Shown here piece by piece: positions 24,784 through 31,868 of a DNA stretch of 31,868 nt. Numbering within the stretch: position 1 is the stretch's first letter; the number at the start of each line of letters is the position of its first letter. The stretch is from TMED27 sp964350435 (lineage in GTDB: Bacteria; Pseudomonadota; Alphaproteobacteria; Micavibrionales; Micavibrionaceae). The position numbers were made by a program, and so were the translations under genes. The notes under the pieces were generated by a model that saw only the letters and a list, made by a program, of their open reading frames with translations, was not told the DNA's origin and searched no databases. The stretch covers positions 1-31,868 of the forward strand of contig CAYGJS010000024.1 in the NCBI GenBank assembly GCA_964350435.1, in the 5' to 3' direction.

Positions 24784-26739
24784 ATGATCCGTGACGAGGA
24801 TAACAGGATAGACGACGATATTATTGAGGCCGACTTCGGCAGCTTCGAAGATCTGACCGTGGAAAACGCCAGCAAGCCGATTCCCAAGACACTGGCCGCG
24901 CATGATGAAGATCAAGCGCAGAATTCTCGAAACGAAGAACAAGCAGACCAGCTTCCTGCTGTTCGCGAACCACAAATAGACACATCCGCCCCAGAAGGTA
25001 CAACCGCCCTGAAAACCTATGTCGGCGACATCGCCGTTCATAAAGAGGCACCGGAAGGCGAACAAAAGGGCCGTATCGGTGACCGTCTGGTTTCGATGGG
25101 GATAATCACCTCTGACCAGCTCAATGTGGCCCTTCAGGAAAAGAAAATCTCCGGCAAGCTTCTTGGCGAAGTTCTTGTGGATTTGGGGTTTATTGGCGAA
25201 GATACGCTCTCCGCGTTCTTGGCGGAAAGTTCTGGCTTCGATCTCTTCGATGCCAAGCATACGATTTTTGATGGCGAGGTTCTGGGGCTGCTCGATAAAA
25301 ATATCGCGGTGAAGCACAAGCTTTTACCGGTGTCCATGAATGAAAAAACCATCCGCGTGGCCATGGCCGACCCTTATGATGTCGTCGCGCTTGATACGCT
25401 GCGCCGCTATCTGCCCAAAGGCCTGACAATCAAGCCGATGGTGTGTACACCGAAAGTTCTCTCCGATGCGATTGATGCGGCCTACGGCTACGCCAGCTCG
25501 GTCTCCGATATTTTGAAAGAGCTTGAAGAAGGTCATGACCAAGTCGATGTTGCCAGCCTTGATGAAAGCGCGGCGTTCTCTCACCCGATTGTCCGCCTTG
25601 TAAATTCACTTGTGTTCGAAGCGGTAAAGCTCGGCGTGTCCGATTTGCACTTCGAGCCTGAGGAAAACTTTGTGCGCCTGCGCTATCGCCTCGACGGCGT
25701 TCTGTTCACCGCGCAGATTCTCCACAGACAGCACTGGAATGGAATTTCCCAGCGCATCAAGATCATGTCGAATATGAATATCGCCGACAAACTCTCTCCG
25801 CAAGATGGCCGTTTCAGTATGAATATCGGCGGGCGCGAGGCCGATTTCCGGGTTTCATCCTTGCCGACAGTCCACGGCGAAAACATCGTCCTGCGCGTGC
25901 TGGACCAAAGCGAAAGCATCATGGCGATGGAAGATCTGGGCTTCAGCCCGCACAACTTGAAGATGATAAAACTCGCGCAGAGCAAGCCCGAAGGGATTGT
26001 CATTGTTACGGGGCCAACCGGTTCGGGTAAAACAACCTCGCTCTATTCGATGCTGAATGAAATCAATGACGTAGAGGTCAACATCCAGACATTGGAAGAC
26101 CCGGTCGAATACTCACTGCCAATGATCCGCCAAACCCATGTCCGCGAAGGGGTTCTGGATTTCTCTGATGGTATTAAAGCCTTGCTCCGTCAGGATCCGG
26201 ACATCATTTTCATCGGGGAAATTCGTGACGGCGAAACGGCCAATATGGCTCTGAAGGCCTCTATGACAGGGCACCAGGTTTATACAACATTGCACACCAA
26301 TGATTCGTTCGGCGCAATTCCTAGACTTTTCGACCTCGGCCTCAAGCCAGGCATGGTTGCGGGCGCGTTGACGGCTGTCTTCGCCCAGCGGCTGGTCAGA
26401 AAACTTTGCACGCATTGTAAAGAAGAATACAGACCCAATGATCTGGAGTGCCGTATTCTTGCCGTCAATTCCGCCAAGCCGCCGCCGATTTTTCGCGCCA
26501 AACAGGGCGGCTGCGAATGCTGCGCCGGGCAAGGCTATAAAGGCCGGACAGCCGTAGTTGAGATTTTGAGCTTCGATGACGATATGAACGAATTGCTCGC
26601 CAGCGGAGCGAATAAAGCCGACCTGAAACACATGGCCGTGAAAAAAGGCTTCAAAAGCATGAGAGACGATGGCATTCTAAAAGTCTTGGATGGCGTAACC
26701 AGTATCGATGCATTATCGAAAGTGGTAAGCCTCAATTAA
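24784..26739 (+). CDS. gspE: Type II secretion / type IV pilus assembly ATPase (GspE/PilB/MshE family)
   Basis: The 651-residue cytoplasmic hexameric ATPase has an acidic, low-complexity N-terminus (1-90). Next is an MshEN/T2SSE_N domain (about 96-240, with RIGDRLVSMGIITSDQL and KLLGEVLVDLGFIGEDTL). The secretion ATPase domain carries Walker A GPTGSGKT (410-417), Walker B IIFIGEIRD and the His box HTND (H504). A tetracysteine zinc site has CTHC (542-545) and CECC (577-580). It powers pseudopilus or pilus subunit extraction through the GspF platform. In MshEN domains an R-L-G...Q pattern binds cyclic di-GMP; the final Gln positions look replaced here (by K and S), so c-di-GMP control is uncertain. 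First gene of a five-gene operon. AAGAG (24773-24777) precedes ATG. Confidence 0.93.
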   Translation: MIRDEDNRIDDDIIEADFGSFEDLTVENASKPIPKTLAAHDEDQAQNSRNEEQADQLPAVREPQIDTSAPEGTTALKTYVGDIAVHKEAPEGEQKGRIGDRLVSMGIITSDQLNVALQEKKISGKLLGEVLVDLGFIGEDTLSAFLAESSGFDLFDAKHTIFDGEVLGLLDKNIAVKHKLLPVSMNEKTIRVAMADPYDVVALDTLRRYLPKGLTIKPMVCTPKVLSDAIDAAYGYASSVSDILKELEEGHDQVDVASLDESAAFSHPIVRLVNSLVFEAVKLGVSDLHFEPEENFVRLRYRLDGVLFTAQILHRQHWNGISQRIKIMSNMNIADKLSPQDGRFSMNIGGREADFRVSSLPTVHGENIVLRVLDQSESIMAMEDLGFSPHNLKMIKLAQSKPEGIVIVTGPTGSGKTTSLYSMLNEINDVEVNIQTLEDPVEYSLPMIRQTHVREGVLDFSDGIKALLRQDPDIIFIGEIRDGETANMALKASMTGHQVYTTLHTNDSFGAIPRLFDLGLKPGMVAGALTAVFAQRLVRKLCTHCKEEYRPNDLECRILAVNSAKPPPIFRAKQGGCECCAGQGYKGRTAVVEILSFDDDMNELLASGANKADLKHMAVKKGFKSMRDDGILKVLDGVTSIDALSKVVSLN

Positions 26740-26759
26740 ATTCACTGTGCCTTGCGGCA

Positions 26760-28052
26760 TTGTCTCGACTTTTACAATTCTTAAAGAGGCAGACCATCGA
26801 GCGTTATAAATACAGAGCGGTAAATGCAAAAGGGCGTCCCATTCGGGGCGTGATTTCTGCCAACTCCGAAGTTGACCTCTATAAGCAGCTGCAATCGGCA
26901 GGGCTTGAGCTGATCGATTGCGGCGTTATGGGCGGCGAGCGTTCTCGCTTTATGGGAGGATTAACCACCAGCCGCATCCGCCTGCGCGATGTGATCCAGC
27001 TCTTTGTGCAGATGGAACAAATGCAAAGCGCGGGCGTGCCGATGCTCGATGCACTCGCCGATGTTCGTGATGCCACGGAAAACGATGCCCTGCGCGATAT
27101 GATGAGCGAGATTTATCGCGATGTTTCAGACGGCAGCGCCCTCTCCGAAGCCATGGGGCGCCATCCGAAAGTCTTTAAACCGCTCTACATTTCCCTGATC
27201 GAAGCCGGAGAAGAAACCGGAGATTTGCTGAGGGTTTATCGCCAGCTCGTAAAATATTTAAAATGGGTGGACGAGATTCAATCCAAAATCAGAAAGGCCA
27301 CGCGCTATCCGATGATTGTCTCATTCGTCGTGCTTTTGACAGTGACATTTATGATGAGCTTCGTCGTGCCGCAAATCGTCGGCTTCCTGAAATATATCGA
27401 GATTGACCTGCCGTTTTACAGCGTCGCACTCATAGAAACCTCGAACTTCTTCGTCAACCCGCTGTTTCATATTCTCGGTATTCCTATATACGGTGCTTTT
27501 GTGGTGCTCGGCGTGCCCGTGATCTTTGTGCTTATTTTGCAAGCACTTCGCAAATCTTCCGATGACATCGCCTACCGGCTTGATTCGATGTACGCCAACG
27601 CCCCCGTATTCGGCCCGATCATCCGCAAAATTTCGATTGCGCGCTATTCCCAGACGTTCGGGGCCCTCTATTCTAGCGGCATTGATGTGCTGAGCGCATT
27701 AAAATCCGCCCGCGAAACCATTTCAAACCTCTTATTGGTCGAAGCCATGGAAACGGTGGAAGCGCAGGTCCAGACAGGCTCCCCGCTGTCTGAAGCCTTC
27801 AACGGCTGCGGTGAGTTCCCCAGCATGGTGGTGCGAATGATTAAAATTGGCGAGGAGTCAGGAAACCTTACCCCCGTACTCGATCAAGTCGCCGAGTTTT
27901 ACACAAAAGATGTGAATGAAGCGATTGATGGATTAATTGAACTGATTCAACCAACATTAACTGCTATACTCGGATTAATTATTGCATGGATTGCGGCTGG
28001 AAGCCTCGGGCCGATTTATATGAATCTGGGCAACATGATGGAAAATTTTTAA
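26760..28052 (+). CDS. gspF: Type II secretion / type IV pilus inner-membrane platform protein (GspF/PilC family)
   Basis: The 430-residue protein has two GspF domains. The first (about 80-205) carries LRDVIQLFVQMEQMQSAGVPML and ETGDLLRVYRQLVKYL, and the second (about 280-405) carries SQTFGALYSSGIDVL and GEESGNLTPVLDQVAEFY. Membrane segments are at about 185-210, 240-265 and near the C-terminus (about 400-420). GspF/PilC forms the platform that couples the ATPase to pilin assembly. The frame opens at TTG 26760 with no ATG before residue 56 and no clear ribosome-binding site. A TTG start coupled to the gspE stop 20 bases upstream is most likely. Confidence 0.9.
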   Translation: MSRLLQFLKRQTIERYKYRAVNAKGRPIRGVISANSEVDLYKQLQSAGLELIDCGVMGGERSRFMGGLTTSRIRLRDVIQLFVQMEQMQSAGVPMLDALADVRDATENDALRDMMSEIYRDVSDGSALSEAMGRHPKVFKPLYISLIEAGEETGDLLRVYRQLVKYLKWVDEIQSKIRKATRYPMIVSFVVLLTVTFMMSFVVPQIVGFLKYIEIDLPFYSVALIETSNFFVNPLFHILGIPIYGAFVVLGVPVIFVLILQALRKSSDDIAYRLDSMYANAPVFGPIIRKISIARYSQTFGALYSSGIDVLSALKSARETISNLLLVEAMETVEAQVQTGSPLSEAFNGCGEFPSMVVRMIKIGEESGNLTPVLDQVAEFYTKDVNEAIDGLIELIQPTLTAILGLIIAWIAAGSLGPIYMNLGNMMENF

Positions 28053-28061
28053 AGTAGGTCT

Positions 28062-29672
28062 ATGTCTTTGCTTATTCCAAATCGCACGGTTTTACTGGTT
28101 TCTGACGAAGCCTTGTATGTCTATACGCTCAAGGCGCGCGGCGTGCGGCTGATCGATACGGTGCCGTGGTCGACTGAAAATTTTTCTACCAATGTTGCAA
28201 GAATCCTGAATAAAGACGGAAAGAACAAGCCTGTTTTGATTCTCTACGATATGGTGGAGCAGCATTATCGTAAGGAAAAAGTCGTCAAAAAAGGCGTAAG
28301 CATCATGGATAAATCCACAATGCTGAAACGCCGCCTTCAGGTAGCCTTCCCGAATTATCCTGTGCGCGCCGCCCTTCCGCTTAAGGAAAAGATGCCTGCG
28401 GGCGATGGTAAAAAACCGGCCTCCGATATTTATATTTTTGCCGCCGTACCCAAAACCGAAGCCTTCCGCTTAACCATGCAGGCGATCAAAACTGCTCTGG
28501 TCTCCATTGTCGGCTTCTCGCTTCTGCCCGTTGAGGCCTCGGACATGGTCAAAGCGCTGACTCTCAAAAACGCGAAAAAGGGTCAGCCCAAATCCACATG
28601 GTCGATCTTTATCGGCCAGCACCGCAACGGTTCGCTGCGTCAGGTCGTCACCAAAAATGGTGAACTGGCCTTGACCCGCATGAGCCCGGTGACAGAGAGC
28701 GATAACCCGCATCAATGGGCCGAAGATGTCCATCAGGAATTCAAAGCGACGATGAGCTACCTCTCGCGTTTCGGCTACGCCCAGACCGACGGGCTCGATG
28801 TGACGATTATATCCACCCCTGAATCAGCGGAAGTCCTGCGCAATATTATAGAAGAGCCCTGCAATCTCAATATTATGGGCGTGGGTGAAGCGGCGAAAAA
28901 GCTGGGGCTTTCGATCGGTTTCCAGGACAGTCAGAAATACGCAGACCCCTTGCATGTGGCCTGGATCGGCAAGAAAAGCAAATTCATCCTGCCGATGAAA
29001 GCATCAGAAATCGACGAAGTCTCCGCCCCTAGAAACGCAGCCGTTCTAATAACCCTGGCACTCTGCGCCAGCGGTGCGTATTTCGGCTATCAGGCCTATA
29101 CGCATTTCAGCGAGATTTTGCAAACCAGCGAAGAAATACAAATAGCAACGACAAGAAAAACACAGCTTGATTCGCAATATCAACGCGAAGTCGAGAGAAA
29201 AAAACAAATGGGCTTTGACGTTCAACTTGTCCAAAGCTCGATCACCGTATACGAAAATTTTGAGAAAGACCGCATACCCGCGCTGGATGTGTTCAAGCAG
29301 ATCGGCACAGCCTTGGGCAAGGATTTGCGGATTGATAAACTCTCCGTAGAAAAAACGGCCTCCAATGCGCTGGTGAAAATGATCCCCGGACAAGACGAAC
29401 AGGCACAATATCAACTGCGCCTCAGCATGACATATCCCGGCACAACCGATATTGATCGCGGCAATCAGGAGGTTCAGGCCTTGAGCGAAAAAATCGCCGC
29501 GCTCCTTCCCACGCACGCTGTGAAAGTGACGAAGCTTTTGAAAGACTACGAATATACCGAAGGATTGGTTGTCGAAACCGGCGATCTTGAAACCGAAAAC
29601 CTTCAGCAGGATTTTGTCGCCGAAATCATGATCTCCGGCCCGGCCCCGGTAAAGGAGGAGACATCAAAATGA
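28062..29672 (+). CDS. GspL / PilM-PilN-like pilus or secretion platform protein
   Basis: The 536-residue protein has a cytoplasmic N-terminal part (1-325) with actin-like character, including TVLLVSDEALYVYTL and GFSLLPVEASDMVKAL, as in GspL or PilM. A single membrane helix lies at about 326-346 (AAVLITLALCASGAYFGYQAY), then a coiled coil (about 350-400) and a periplasmic domain with alpha/beta character as in PilN. The order matches GspL or a PilM-PilN fusion, linking the cytoplasmic ATPase to periplasmic partners. The assignment rests on architecture and operon position more than motifs. Its stop overlaps the next start by 4 bases (29669-29672). ATG at 28062 follows the gspF stop by 9 bases. 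Confidence 0.75.
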   Translation: MSLLIPNRTVLLVSDEALYVYTLKARGVRLIDTVPWSTENFSTNVARILNKDGKNKPVLILYDMVEQHYRKEKVVKKGVSIMDKSTMLKRRLQVAFPNYPVRAALPLKEKMPAGDGKKPASDIYIFAAVPKTEAFRLTMQAIKTALVSIVGFSLLPVEASDMVKALTLKNAKKGQPKSTWSIFIGQHRNGSLRQVVTKNGELALTRMSPVTESDNPHQWAEDVHQEFKATMSYLSRFGYAQTDGLDVTIISTPESAEVLRNIIEEPCNLNIMGVGEAAKKLGLSIGFQDSQKYADPLHVAWIGKKSKFILPMKASEIDEVSAPRNAAVLITLALCASGAYFGYQAYTHFSEILQTSEEIQIATTRKTQLDSQYQREVERKKQMGFDVQLVQSSITVYENFEKDRIPALDVFKQIGTALGKDLRIDKLSVEKTASNALVKMIPGQDEQAQYQLRLSMTYPGTTDIDRGNQEVQALSEKIAALLPTHAVKVTKLLKDYEYTEGLVVETGDLETENLQQDFVAEIMISGPAPVKEETSK

Positions 29673-30310
29673 TTAAGATCCTCGGACCCAAGCGCGTATT
29701 CATATTGTTGATACTGCTTATTCTCAATGCCGGTCTTGCCGGCGCGGCCTATTATCTCTTAATGCCGGAAAAAACGGCCAAGGAAAAACAGCTCCGCACA
29801 TTGCGCGGACAGGTTTCAACCCTGAACCGTGACATCGCCAATATCCAAGTCGAGTTCGAACAGCTGGAAACCCAGCGCGAGGAATTCGGCAAATTGAAAG
29901 CGGATGGATTTTTCCTTGATCAGGATCGCCGTCAGGCAGAAAAAGTTCTCAACCTGATTCAGGAACGCTCCAAAGTCAGCAAGGCACAAGTCAGCATCGG
30001 CGGCGGCACTTTGGAAGAAAATGAAGACGCGAAAAAAGCCAAGCATAAAATTCTCAAAAGCCCGATCTCTATTCGTATCGAAGCGATGAGCGACGTTGAT
30101 GTTTTCCGCTATGTTTTCCTGATGGAAAAATATTTCCCCGGTCATATTGGCGTTAAAACCGTTAAGCTGGAGCGCGGCGCGGAAGTTAATGGCACGGTCT
30201 TGCGCGCGATTTCTGGCGGTCAGAACGTCCCTTTGGTGATCGCCGAAATTGAAATGACGTGGAGAACCATGATCCCCGAAGATCAAGCAACGCAAGGGGG
30301 GGCGTTATGA
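29669..30310 (+). CDS. PilO / GspM-like inner-membrane protein
   Basis: The 213-residue protein has an N-terminal membrane helix (about 10-30), a coiled coil (about 38-75) and a periplasmic alpha/beta domain (about 85-205). This is the layout of PilO and GspM, which pair with PilN or GspL in the inner membrane. The family is poorly conserved, so the assignment depends on layout and position directly behind a GspL/PilN-like gene and in front of a PilP-like gene. Its stop TGA overlaps the ATG of the next gene. Confidence 0.7.
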   Translation: MIKILGPKRVFILLILLILNAGLAGAAYYLLMPEKTAKEKQLRTLRGQVSTLNRDIANIQVEFEQLETQREEFGKLKADGFFLDQDRRQAEKVLNLIQERSKVSKAQVSIGGGTLEENEDAKKAKHKILKSPISIRIEAMSDVDVFRYVFLMEKYFPGHIGVKTVKLERGAEVNGTVLRAISGGQNVPLVIAEIEMTWRTMIPEDQATQGGAL

Positions 30311-30948
30311 TGAAAACAACCCTCCGGACTCTCTCTGTCCTGTGCATCGCAATTTTCGGACTGACTTCTGCAGCGCAATCCCAAGCACAAGCGCAAGCGC
30401 AAGACCCAGCGGCCTCGACGCAAAACGATCCGTTCTTCGATGCGACGGCGCCCGTGCAAGCCGCCCTTCCGGAATCTGTGCCACAAAACGAAATAGCCTC
30501 CACCTCCCAAAACCCCTCACAAGACGAAATCGATGCAGATGGGGGCTTTAACACCGATGAATACGCCTCGCTTCTGTTCACATTCTGGGAACAAACCGCG
30601 ATTGAAGACTCTCGCAATTCCCGCGGTCTTGTGCGCGCCCCATCGGAGAGCGAATTGATGCGCGATCTCAATAAAAAAGACGAAGGGCCAAAAGCCATGC
30701 CGCCGCCGGAGGAAAGGGATATCAGGCTCGGCGGCATCGTTTATCGCAAAAAAGGCGATTGGACAATCTGGCTGAACGGCAAGCGCGTGACCCCCGAGGC
30801 CCTGCCTGAAGAAATCCTCGATCTGCGCGTCTTTAAAGATTATGTCGAGATCAAATGGTTTGACGAATACACCGACCAAATCTTCCCGATCCGACTGCGC
30901 CCTCACCAACGCTTTAATATTGACACCCGCATCTTTCTGCCGGGATAA
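30307..30948 (+). CDS. Exported PilP / MshK / GspB-like protein
   Basis: The start at ATG 30307 overlaps the previous stop and lies behind AAGGGGG. A longer frame from 30259 would run into the preceding gene. The 213-residue product has a signal peptide (hydrophobic 8-20, cleavage near AQA), a low-complexity Ala/Gln/Pro linker, and a C-terminal beta domain (about 140-213, LGGIVYRKKGDWTIWLNGKR...). The GIVY-WTIWLNG pattern resembles PilP, MshK and GspB, which connect the inner-membrane platform to the secretin. No secretin or prepilin gene is in the window, so the exact system is not settled. Confidence 0.65.
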   Translation: MMKTTLRTLSVLCIAIFGLTSAAQSQAQAQAQDPAASTQNDPFFDATAPVQAALPESVPQNEIASTSQNPSQDEIDADGGFNTDEYASLLFTFWEQTAIEDSRNSRGLVRAPSESELMRDLNKKDEGPKAMPPPEERDIRLGGIVYRKKGDWTIWLNGKRVTPEALPEEILDLRVFKDYVEIKWFDEYTDQIFPIRLRPHQRFNIDTRIFLPG

Positions 30949-30957
30949 GGATGTCCC

Positions 30958-31713
30958 ATGTCAAAATCCGCGCCGTCAGCACTCCTTGTTAAAGACGTCA
31001 GCGTCAATTACGGATGGTTCGAAGCCATCACGGGTATTTCTCTGGACGTTAAAAACGGAGAATTTGTCGGCCTGATCGGATTAAACGGGGCAGGGAAGAC
31101 CACACTTATCAAGGCCATCCTCGCACTCCGCAAAGCCGATCATGGCGAGATCAGGCTTTTCGGTCTGGAAAGCGAAAACCTGCGCGCCAAGCAGCGCCTT
31201 GCTTTTCTGCCCGAACGCTTCGAACCTTCATGGTTCATGAGCGGCCTTGAGTTCTTGCGCTTTTCCACCGCGCTTTATAAAAACCACCCCGAATACCGCA
31301 AGGTCACGGATAATGAATTCTTTGACATGGCCGACAAACTCGCCCTCGACCCCGCCGCCCTGAATAACCGCGTACACACCTATTCCAAAGGGATGCGGCA
31401 AAAGCTTGGGCTGCTCTCCACGATACTCACCGCCGCTGAGTTCCTGATCCTCGACGAACCGATGAGCGGCCTCGATCCCAAGGCCCGCGCCTGCGTCAAA
31501 GACGCACTGCTCGGCATGCGCGCAAAGGGCAAAACCGTCTTTATTTGCTCGCATATTCTGGAAGATATGGACGAAATTTGTGACCGCGTCGCGGTGCTCG
31601 ATAATCGCCGGATTGTCTTTTTCGACACGCCGCAAAAACTCAAAAGCGTGACGGGGTGCAAAAAACTTGAGCGCGCCTTTCTCCAATTCATTGAGAAAAA
31701 GGCCGCAGCATGA
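30958..31713 (+). CDS. ABC transporter ATP-binding protein
   Basis: The 251-residue ATPase contains Walker A GLNGAGKTT (41-49), the signature YSKGMRQKL (142-150), Walker B FLILDEP (162-168) and the H-loop CSH (197-199). In place of a Q-loop glutamine there is FLPERFE (83-89), as in the NatA/CcmA/BcrA-type branch of single-domain exporters. A permease partner should follow or lie nearby but is not seen in the window. It starts 9 bases after the PilP-like stop and so may be co-transcribed with the platform genes. The substrate is unknown. Confidence 0.9.
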   Translation: MSKSAPSALLVKDVSVNYGWFEAITGISLDVKNGEFVGLIGLNGAGKTTLIKAILALRKADHGEIRLFGLESENLRAKQRLAFLPERFEPSWFMSGLEFLRFSTALYKNHPEYRKVTDNEFFDMADKLALDPAALNNRVHTYSKGMRQKLGLLSTILTAAEFLILDEPMSGLDPKARACVKDALLGMRAKGKTVFICSHILEDMDEICDRVAVLDNRRIVFFDTPQKLKSVTGCKKLERAFLQFIEKKAAA

Positions 31714-31769
31714 TATTCTGAAACCCGTTGAGTCACTGATTCTCTTGGCTATTTTAAGGTTCTCGAAAA

Positions 31770-31868
31770 ATGCTATTCCAAAAACATATTGTTTTTCCGT
31801 CACTTATGGTCGTTTTGGTCAGCTTTGTGCTGTCCCCCGCCTCCGCGCAAGCCCCCGAATCATTGCCC
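31770..31868 (+). CDS. N-terminal fragment of an exported protein (partial at right edge)
   Basis: An ATG at 31770 begins a 33-residue open frame that runs off the window and has the shape of a signal peptide: KH, a hydrophobic core (FPSLMVVLVSFVLS) and an AQA cleavage site. AAGG (31756-31759) lies 10 bases upstream. It may belong to the pilus/secretion cluster or be an unrelated periplasmic protein. The product cannot be named from this fragment. Confidence 0.6.
   Translation, partial: MLFQKHIVFPSLMVVLVSFVLSPASAQAPESLP

Noticed and set aside
1..31868. CRISPR array, insertion sequence, toxin-antitoxin or phage genes
   Set aside because: No regularly spaced direct repeats, transposase, integrase, or paired small toxin/antitoxin ORFs with recognisable motifs were seen.

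Overview
The window reads as a piece of an alphaproteobacterial chromosome of moderate G+C. Pointers are a DUF3126-family gene (a mostly alphaproteobacterial family), an olsB-olsA ornithine-lipid cassette, a plant-type (class II) DAHP synthase, a GSII-type glutamine synthetase, and a waaA-lpxK-lpxL lipid A/Kdo operon that fixes it as a Gram-negative. The species cannot be fixed from sequence alone; a Micavibrio- or Rhodospirillales-like lineage is only a guess. Genes are dense, with many 4-base stop/start overlaps.

Layout. 1-2039 (minus) is the front part of a secreted serralysin-type M10 metalloprotease running off the left edge. 2285-9234 is mostly housekeeping: rpsD, trmJ, a 77-residue unknown, gltX, a degenerate ClpS-like protein, nadE and class II aroG. 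9331-11910 holds a protein with the metal-ligand layout of eukaryotic-type cyclic nucleotide phosphodiesterases, and glutathione reductase. 11911-15239 is the minus-strand waaA-lpxK-lpxL operon, with a small unknown gene divergent from it. 15649-18116 is a minus-strand operon of three exported proteins of unknown function, two of them cysteine-rich tandem paralogues. 18228-20083 is olsB-olsA-DUF3126. 20122-22873 holds a large unknown protein and an exported coiled-coil protein with an OmpA-like C-terminus. 23087-23163 is tRNA-Arg(ACG), followed by a hairpin-rich element ending in a second copy of the tRNA 3' end. 23485-24603 is GSII glutamine synthetase. 24784-30948 is a five-gene operon for a type II secretion/type IV pilus-like inner-membrane platform (ATPase, GspF/PilC, GspL or PilM/N-like, PilO/GspM-like, PilP/MshK-like), followed by an ABC ATPase and the start of another exported protein.

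The strongest unusual signals are: (1) a family of about 65-85 bp palindromic repeats placed just after stop codons or between genes, one copy of which is inserted in frame inside nadE; (2) the tandem paralogues sharing nine cysteines and a KPDSVLEY-x-CFD motif; (3) a ClpS-fold protein lacking the N-degron-binding residues; (4) the PDEase_I-like protein; (5) the tRNA-Arg 3'-end duplication. No transposase, integrase, CRISPR array, restriction system or phage gene was seen.
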